A stretch of DNA of 38,172 nt from Thermoflexus sp. (GTDB lineage: Bacteria; Chloroflexota; Anaerolineae; Aggregatilineales; Aggregatilineaceae), in the NCBI GenBank assembly GCA_020724485.1, contig DYGW01000005.1, forward strand, positions 1-38,172, in the 5' to 3' direction. The notes under the pieces are model-generated. The model had not been told where the DNA came from and ran no database searches. It saw nothing but the letters and a program-made list of their open reading frames with translations. A program made the translations under genes and the position numbers. Positions 35,698 through 38,172 of the stretch are shown piece after piece. The stretch's first letter is position 1, and every line of letters begins with the position of its first letter.

Positions 35698-36712
35698 CGT
35701 TGCTCTGCCAATACCGGCTTGAATCCAGACTTCCGAAGTTTTGGAAACTTCGGAAGTCTTGTATTTTTGTCCCATCCCCCTGACTCCCGCCAGAGGCCCC
35801 GCCTGATGCGGTTAGGTAGCTCCACGCACCGTCAGCCAGATGCCGCGCGAACCACGCTACCACCCGGCGACTGTATTCGTCCGGGTGGTATTTGTTCGCC
35901 TCGCGGTGCCCGCAACCGGCCAGTGACCACACCTCCGCTGGCCCCGCCACGCGCGCCGCCAGCGCCCGCACCTCGTCCGTGCGGACGAATGGATCGCGCT
36001 CGCCGTGAATGAACAGCGTCGGCGCGCTGATGCGCCCAGCCATCACGATCGGGTTGGCGCGGTAGATCTCGTGCTGCGCCCGCAGCGCCGCGATCCCCAG
36101 CACGACTCGCGCGAACCCGCCCGCCAGCGGCCCCGGCACGCCCCGCAGGCGCAGATAGCCTTGCAGAAGGCCCGCCAGCCGGGGGAACGCCCCGTCCACG
36201 ACCAGGGCGGCCACGCGCGCATCCTGCGCGGCGACGAGCAGCGCCACGCCCGCGCCCATGCTGAAGCCAAGCACTCCCGCCCGCTGCACGCCGCGCTGCC
36301 CTTCCAGGTAATCGAGCGCGCCGAAGAGGTCGGCCTGCTCCAGCGCGCCGAGCGTCACCAGCTCGCCCTGCGAGCGCCCGTGCGCGCGGAAGTCGAACAA
36401 CAGCACGTTGAAGCCCACCCGCTGCAACGGCACAGCCTGGGGGATGTCTTTGTCCAGGCTGCCGTTCTGACCGGGGCACATCACCACCGTGCCGCGCGCA
36501 TCGCCGGCAGCAGGAATCCACCAACCGCCGAGCAGCAGCCCATCGCGGCTGGGGAACTGCACTTCCTCGCCGACCAGGTCGTGGTTGGCAGGCGAGTCGG
36601 GCGGGTCTGGCTCGCGGCGGCGCATGAGGGGCACCGTCGCGGCATAGGCCAGCGCCAGGACAGCGAGCGCGAGCGCCCCGGCGATCCACAGCGCGGCAAG
36701 GATGGCGATCAT
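35612..36712 (-). CDS. Membrane-anchored alpha/beta hydrolase with readthrough C-terminal extension
   Basis: The protein has 366 aa. One N-terminal helix (3-29) is followed by an S33-type hydrolase: the strand before CPGQNGSLD (79-87), RAHGRSQGE, nucleophile S151 in LGFSMGAG, D240 in IHGERDPFVR, H269 in GCGHREANKYH. The domain ends near residue 300. The last 50 or so residues (from about 317) are encoded by the palindrome at 35727-35759 and by the opposite strand of the five-cysteine gene and look non-native. The true end may once have been near 35770. GAGAGG lies five bases before the ATG. It follows the pfk gene by 54 bases. Confidence 0.85.
   Translation of the reverse strand: MIAILAALWIAGALALAVLALAYAATVPLMRRREPDPPDSPANHDLVGEEVQFPSRDGLLLGGWWIPAAGDARGTVVMCPGQNGSLDKDIPQAVPLQRVGFNVLLFDFRAHGRSQGELVTLGALEQADLFGALDYLEGQRGVQRAGVLGFSMGAGVALLVAAQDARVAALVVDGAFPRLAGLLQGYLRLRGVPGPLAGGFARVVLGIAALRAQHEIYRANPIVMAGRISAPTLFIHGERDPFVRTDEVRALAARVAGPAEVWSLAGCGHREANKYHPDEYSRRVVAWFARHLADGAWSYLTASGGASGGSQGDGTKIQDFRSFQNFGSLDSSRYWQSNASGLARGLCARRRAHRPGSRGTGRPRHT
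35727..35771 (+). terminator. Family C palindrome, copy 2, acting as terminator
   Basis: Perfect 15-base arms (35727-35741 and 35745-35759) around a three-base centre are followed by TGTATTTTTGT on the plus strand. This is a textbook intrinsic terminator for the five-cysteine gene. It lies inside the extended frame of the minus-strand hydrolase. The arms share the core ACTTCCGAAGT with 26395 and 28877. Confidence 0.8.
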
Positions 36713-36766
36713 GGCATCCTCTCACCAACAAGAACAGCCATCAGGGGAAGGCGCGCGCCCATGAGA

Positions 36767-37897
36767 CTAATCGCCCAGGCAGGTGCCGATGCGCCGCGCG
36801 CTCTCGATCCAGGGGTGATCGAGCGGGACGGTCTTGCGCCGCCCGGCGACTTCGGCCAGCGGCACCGGCTCGACGCCGTCACCGCGCGCGGCGACCAGCA
36901 CCCCGCTGACACCCTGGGCGATCAGGTCGGCGCAGGCCGTACCGAGCCGCGTCGCCAGCAGCCGGTCGGCGGCGGAGGGCGTGCCGCCGCGCTGCAAGTG
37001 CCCCAGGATGGTCACGCGCGATTCCAGGCGGGTGAGCTGCTCGAGCTGCTGGGTGAGCCGCACGGTGTTGCCCACTCGCCCGGCCTCCAACTCGGCCAGA
37101 CGAGTCTCGGCTTTGGCCAGCTTGTCCGAGTCGCCTTTCTTCTGCGCTTTGGCGACCGCTTTGTTGGCCTCGTCCAGCGCGGCGGCGGTCTCCTGCGACA
37201 TGGCCCCCTCCGACACAGCCACGATCGAGAACGCCTTGCCGCCCCGGTAGCGTTCCAGGATGGCTTCGGCCACCTTCTCCACGTCGTAGGGAATCTCCGG
37301 GATCAGGATCACGTCAGCGCCGCCGGCGACCCCCGCGCCGAGCGCCAGCCAGCCGGTGTTGTGGCCCATGACCTCGACGACAATGATGCGGTGATGGCTG
37401 TGCGCCGTGCTGTGCAGGCGGTCAATGGCCTCAGTGGCGATGCCCAGCGCCGTGTCATAGCCGAAGGTGACATCGGTTCGGGCCACGTCGTTGTCAATCG
37501 TCTTGGGCAGCGTGATCACGTTGAGGCCGTGCTGCATCAGGCGGTAGGCGTTCTTCTGCGTACCGCCCCCGCCAACGCACACCAGCACGTCCAGGTTGTG
37601 CTTGTGATAGTTGGCGACGATGACATCGGTCATGTCCATTTCCTGGTCGCCCATCGGCATACGGTGCGGCTTGTCGCGGCTGGTGCCCAGGATGGTGCCG
37701 CCAATGGTCAGAATGCCGGACAGCGCCGCGCGATCCAGGCGCATGGTGCGGTTCTCCATCAACCCGCGAAAGCCATCGCGGAAGCCGATGACGTTCATGC
37801 CATAAGCGCCCAACGCGGCCTTGCCCACGCCGCGCAGGGCCGCGTTGAGGCCGGGGCCGTCGCCGCCCGCCGTCAGAATGCCGATGTGCTTGGCCAT
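36767..37897 (-). CDS. pfkA: 6-phosphofructokinase, unusual donor-site signature
   Basis: This 376-aa glycolytic enzyme phosphorylates fructose 6-phosphate. It begins with [17 protein letters not shown] (7-23), has catalytic D135 in PKTIDND (131-137), [10 protein letters not shown], and the sugar site [13 protein letters not shown] (300-312). The donor loop reads GGGGTQKNA (109-117): Gly replaces the Asp of GGDGS, while K132 before TIDND is typical of PPi-using enzymes and G112 of ATP-using ones. Donor specificity is therefore open. An inserted helix of about 40 charged residues (233-275) is not found in the E. coli enzyme. GAGGA precedes the ATG. Confidence 0.9.
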   Translation of the reverse strand: MAKHIGILTAGGDGPGLNAALRGVGKAALGAYGMNVIGFRDGFRGLMENRTMRLDRAALSGILTIGGTILGTSRDKPHRMPMGDQEMDMTDVIVANYHKHNLDVLVCVGGGGTQKNAYRLMQHGLNVITLPKTIDNDVARTDVTFGYDTALGIATEAIDRLHSTAHSHHRIIVVEVMGHNTGWLALGAGVAGGADVILIPEIPYDVEKVAEAILERYRGGKAFSIVAVSEGAMSQETAAALDEANKAVAKAQKKGDSDKLAKAETRLAELEAGRVGNTVRLTQQLEQLTRLESRVTILGHLQRGGTPSAADRLLATRLGTACADLIAQGVSGVLVAARGDGVEPVPLAEVAGRRKTVPLDHPWIESARRIGTCLGD

Positions 37898-38172
37898 AGT
37901 GTTCGTCCTCGCGTCGAAAGTAGGGAGTAGGGAGTCGTCAGTTATGAGATGATCTCCATGCTACCCACGAAAGGCTTGCCCGCGCAACCGGAGGAATGAG
38001 TCGGGTGCATCCGGATGTGGGGGCGAGATTCTCTGAACCGCAGAGCTGCTCATGTTGCTGGCGCAGCACACCAAAGGGACGAAAAAGAGGCCAGAAACCT
38101 GCTTTTGATGGTTAGTGACTCACGTTACGCAGCGGACGGATGAGTTAAACTGTGTGTATGGACAATAAAGAG
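37898..38172. other. Spacer at the right edge
   Basis: This region contains a short direct repeat TAGGGAG-TAGGGAG near 37921 and no supported gene. An ATG at 38158 (MDNKE) is cut by the window edge and has no recognisable SD, so it is not called. Confidence 0.4.

Noticed and set aside
36005-37930. 641-residue plus-strand open frame
   Set aside because: It is antisense to the phosphofructokinase and hydrolase genes, which carry complete catalytic motifs.

Overview
The window is a GC-rich (roughly 60-65%) bacterial chromosome segment. It most resembles a member of the Chloroflexota (Anaerolineae-like). The pointers are TadE/TadG pseudopilin proteins with long Thr/Pro (TPT-type) stalks, a FabL-type enoyl-ACP reductase, a carbohydrate ABC operon without its own ATPase, and several families of short GC-rich palindromic repeats. 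This placement is an inference from gene style; no rRNA, tRNA or phylogenetic marker is present.

Layout. 1-8100: a carbohydrate locus. An ArsR-type HTH regulator with a strong promoter and an operator-like palindrome precedes a sugar-binding protein, two MalF/MalG-type permeases, a secreted GH5-like glycosidase and an intracellular GH51 alpha-L-arabinofuranosidase, closed by a hairpin terminator. Together they look like uptake and breakdown of arabinose-containing glycans. 8100-11480: three envelope genes, including a CcdA-TlpA fusion for thiol-disulfide exchange and a DUF2085 protein. 11500-17750 (minus strand): a TadE-TadG-TadE operon of surface proteins, preceded by an OmpR-type regulator with a degenerate receiver site. 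17750-21450: an MFS exporter, a LuxR-type regulator, a small Fe-S protein pair and repeat-rich spacers.

21455-26274: an intact KAS III-like synthase is followed by a wrecked acyl-CoA ligase-livG-livF-livH-livM cluster. At least four deletion junctions fuse neighbouring genes and two nonsense codons interrupt livG and livM, while codon quality and similarity to each family remain high. This is the most striking feature of the window and suggests recent decay of a branched-chain amino-acid or acyl-compound uptake operon.

26389-38172: mostly housekeeping and accessory genes. They comprise a monooxygenase-FeADH-DMT transporter operon with a good promoter, YwiC-like and YihY membrane proteins, an operon of a HAD phosphatase, an alpha/beta hydrolase and a ConA-like protein followed by fabL, a response regulator-histidine kinase, a five-cysteine mini-protein, a second alpha/beta hydrolase and a phosphofructokinase.

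Three repeat families cross the window: (A) palindromes around GGGGCGTAT/ATACGCCCC; (B) CCTCACCCC foldbacks, including a 67-bp inverted pair with one mismatch (window start versus 21122); (C) palindromes of GACTTCCGAAGTC type sitting at gene 3' ends, two of which appear to have added extra C-terminal codons to proteins.
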